DNA of 64,000 nucleotides, from contig CANLUS010000004.1 of the NCBI GenBank assembly GCA_947494325.1, positions 1-64,000 of the forward strand. The letters are read 5' to 3'. The first letter of the stretch is position 1; each line of letters starts with the position of its first letter. This DNA comes from an uncultured Flavobacteriaceae bacterium (GTDB lineage Bacteria > Bacteroidota > Bacteroidia > Flavobacteriales > Flavobacteriaceae). The notes below the pieces were generated by a model. The model did not search any database, was not told where the DNA came from, and was given only the letters and a program-made list of their open reading frames with translations. The position numbers and the translations under genes are program-made. This document shows, piece by piece, positions 62,221 through 64,000 of the stretch.

Positions 62221-62709
62221 TTATAGAGCAAACATAGCTCCTACTCCAAAGTTTCCGAAGGTTCCTCCGTCTACACTAATTCCAGAATAAAAAGCTTGCA
62301 ACATAATCTTTTCACTAATGTTAAATCCGAATACTGGACGATAATGAAAACCTCCATCATTCCCATCAGGACTAATTCCAATAGCATATCCTAAATCTAA
62401 GCCAACTTTTATTTTATCAGAAGCGGTATAACGTGCCGCCGCTCCAATTGGTAAAAAGAAAGCATCATCAACATCAAATCCTAAAATTGATTCGCCAAAG
62501 AAATTAACAAAAGAAGCCGAAGGACCTACCTCAAACTGATCTGAAACTTCAAACAAATAATTCGCTTCAACACCCAAAGCGAATGTATATAATTCACTCA
62601 CATCTCCGCTAGGTATTCCTAAATTTACTCCTAAATTAAAATTTCCTTGAGCGTTGATACTTGTAATACCAAACATGGCAACTACAACTAATACACATAA
62701 TTTTTTCAT
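62221..62709 (-). CDS. Small outer-membrane beta-barrel protein
   Basis: Protein of 162 residues with a signal peptide ending INAQ (about 20). Strands such as NFNLGVNLGIPSGDV and EVGPSASFVNFFG alternate, and the end is GVGAMFAL. It resembles short porin-like barrels with an outer-membrane beta-barrel fold. Role unknown. Confidence 0.75.
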   Translation of the reverse strand: MKKLCVLVVVAMFGITSINAQGNFNLGVNLGIPSGDVSELYTFALGVEANYLFEVSDQFEVGPSASFVNFFGESILGFDVDDAFFLPIGAAARYTASDKIKVGLDLGYAIGISPDGNDGGFHYRPVFGFNISEKIMLQAFYSGISVDGGTFGNFGVGAMFAL

Positions 62710-62813
62710 AATTTTTAGATTTTAAGTTTAATAGTGTAAAGAAACGAAATAAATTTTAACTTTCTATAGTTACTAACAAATTGTGAACATCTCATGTTAA
62801 CAATTGTTAATAA

Positions 62814-63371
62814 TTAGAATTTATATCCTATTCCTACTTGAAAGAAATTGAACTTTGAGGTGATATCACTAAAAGCGACACCTCCAAGTCCGTCTAGAAT
62901 TGTGGTATCATCATCTAATCTATTATTTAATCCAAATGAAAACCTCGCGCTAGCAAATAATTTTTCAGTAATATCATAACCTGCACCAGCGCCAAAGCCA
63001 AAACCTAGTTTTTTAATTCCTGGAGATTCATCCAGAATAAGATCAAACTGAGGACCTGCTTGAAGAAAAAGTTTATCGTTGAGATAATATTTCATCATAA
63101 TCGGTACGATTAGTTCATTACCAGATCCTCCATTAGCAAAAATTGTACTATACTGAATTTCAGGTTGTACATGAATTTTATCTGAAATTGGGACATCGAC
63201 GAACAATCCGAAATAAATTCCCGATTCTGAAGTAGAACCCGAAAGCCCTTGAAAACTAGCTCTCACTGTTAAACTGTTATAACCAGTAGTTGCTCCATAT
63301 GTTATGTCTTGAGCCTTCATAGCGCTTATACTTAACATCATAACAAGGAGAGTTAAATTTATTTTTTTCAT
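62814..63371 (-). CDS. Outer-membrane barrel of the PorT-like (porin family) type
   Basis: Protein of 185 residues with a signal peptide ending MKAQ (about 20). It contains YYLNDKLFLQAGPQFDLIL and the RFSFGLNNRLDDD stretch, and ends QVGIGYKF with terminal Phe. The same two motifs recur in the next gene upstream on this strand, so the two are tandem paralogues. Function unknown. Confidence 0.8.
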   Translation of the reverse strand: MKKINLTLLVMMLSISAMKAQDITYGATTGYNSLTVRASFQGLSGSTSESGIYFGLFVDVPISDKIHVQPEIQYSTIFANGGSGNELIVPIMMKYYLNDKLFLQAGPQFDLILDESPGIKKLGFGFGAGAGYDITEKLFASARFSFGLNNRLDDDTTILDGLGGVAFSDITSKFNFFQVGIGYKF

Positions 63372-63563
63372 AATTGTTGATTTTAATTAAATTTTTAAGT
63401 TAAATGGTTCAATCAACACTTGTTAAAAAGGTGCAAGAATCAAAAGCCTTACGGAATTTGAAGATTATGAATCTTTGCAACCAAATGTTGAATTCTCCTC
63501 TTAGTTACAATATGCATGCCACAATTATTTTTTCCTATTTTTTTAAGTTATCGTAGAGCGCAT

Positions 63564-64000
63564 TCAAAACTTATAAATAAGTCCAAGTTGTAATGTATTC
63601 GTTCGTAAACTAGGTTTTATACTCGCCAATGCTTCTGAAATATCATTTTCTAATCTGTTTCTAAGTCCAAAAGCATATCTTGTTTGAACAATTATTTTGG
63701 TTCCAAAATCATATCCTAAACCAACCACAGCGCTATACCCAAAAGAATCGAAAAAATCATTAATGAAATCAGACAACCCTAAAACCAAATCAAATTGCGG
63801 CCCTGCATGTACGCTAAAGGATTTACCTAAGTAGTACTTAGCAACAATAGGAAATCCGATAATACTTTCCTCACCCGCCCCGGCGTAAAACAATTCAGAT
63901 TGAACTTTCAAGTCTTGCATCACATTTATATCGCCCATTAATCCTAGATAAAAGCCTACTCCATCCAATACGTCAAGAGCATCCTCATTTTGCCCTAATA
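63564..64000 (-). CDS. PorT-like outer-membrane barrel, partial (5' end outside window)
   Basis: The frame remains open to the right edge, so the protein starts beyond 64000; the TTG at 63968 is an internal Leu codon and not a start. The visible 145 residues include KYYLGKSFSVHAGPQFDLVL and RYAFGLRNRLEND, and end QLGLIYKF. It is a paralogue of the gene at 62814. Confidence 0.82.
   Translation of the reverse strand, partial: LGQNEDALDVLDGVGFYLGLMGDINVMQDLKVQSELFYAGAGEESIIGFPIVAKYYLGKSFSVHAGPQFDLVLGLSDFINDFFDSFGYSAVVGLGYDFGTKIIVQTRYAFGLRNRLENDISEALASIKPSLRTNTLQLGLIYKF

Noticed and set aside
63564-63968. A complete gene beginning with the TTG at 63968
   Set aside because: The frame stays open upstream to the edge with sensible codons, so the gene is cut by the window and the TTG is internal.
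1-64000. tRNA, rRNA, insertion sequence, prophage or anti-phage defence genes
   Set aside because: I looked in all gaps and among the proteins and saw no cloverleaf, transposase, integrase, or defence domain.

Overview
The window is AT-rich, gene-dense bacterial chromosome and most probably comes from a marine-type member of the Flavobacteriaceae (Bacteroidota). The signs are the -7 promoter element TAnnTTTG in front of many genes, few Shine-Dalgarno sequences, the single-chain glycyl-tRNA synthetase, SusC-style beta-barrel proteins with a CarboxypepD_reg-like plug, many short exported beta-barrel proteins, and lineage families such as DUF6787 and DUF6438. No rRNA, tRNA, CRISPR array, insertion sequence or prophage was seen. 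No gene-free stretch exceeds about 260 bp; the longest are about 1356-1564, 5739-5983, 38009-38224 and 49782-50033.

Layout. 1-1355: the start of a large exported protein built from exact 321-bp repeats, running off the left edge. 1.5-3.8 kb: an OmpR/EnvZ-type two-component system. 3.8-14.2 kb: housekeeping and repair genes (folE, msrA, M28 peptidase, a metalloprotease-kinase-threonine aldolase operon, prfB, a HAD phosphatase, a 3D-domain lipoprotein). 14.2-18.6 kb: a 5-oxoproline operon, pxpABC with an NRAMP-related transporter and a secreted DUF6438 protein. 18.7-21.4 kb: comM-like ATPase and an MFS transporter. 21.5-29.1 kb: a kynurenine/3-hydroxyanthranilate catabolic operon (kynU, kmo, RidA-type deaminase, semialdehyde dehydrogenase, an atypical SDR, nbaC, ACMSD). 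30.1-32.5 kb: tyrosine catabolism (hppD, hmgA). 32.7-35.6 kb: an Fe-S/ferredoxin operon (mrp, nifU-like, ferredoxin reductase, ferredoxin). 35.7-49.6 kb: lipoprotein, comF, coiled-coil protein, glyS, a very large outer-membrane protein, ogt, tatD, arsC and the first of two TonB-receptor-like barrels. 50-55.2 kb: the second barrel, a DedA-like protein, fumC and a guanine-type deaminase. 56.3-60.2 kb: histidine catabolism (hutI, ftcD). 60.2-64 kb: MarR-GNAT pair, aroQ and a run of small outer-membrane barrels, the last cut by the right edge.

How the genes work together. The window concentrates amino-acid breakdown: tryptophan through kynurenine, tyrosine through homogentisate, histidine through imidazolonepropionate and formiminoglutamate, and 5-oxoproline to glutamate. 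The Fe-S operon beside hppD/hmgA could serve the cell's Fe-S proteins generally. I found no clearly unprecedented system. The observations most worth following are the NRAMP-related protein without its metal site in the pxp operon, the SDR without YxxxK in the 3-hydroxyanthranilate operon, the 321-bp repeat protein, and a set of genes whose TAnnTTTG box lies so close to the start codon that the mRNA should be leaderless or nearly so.
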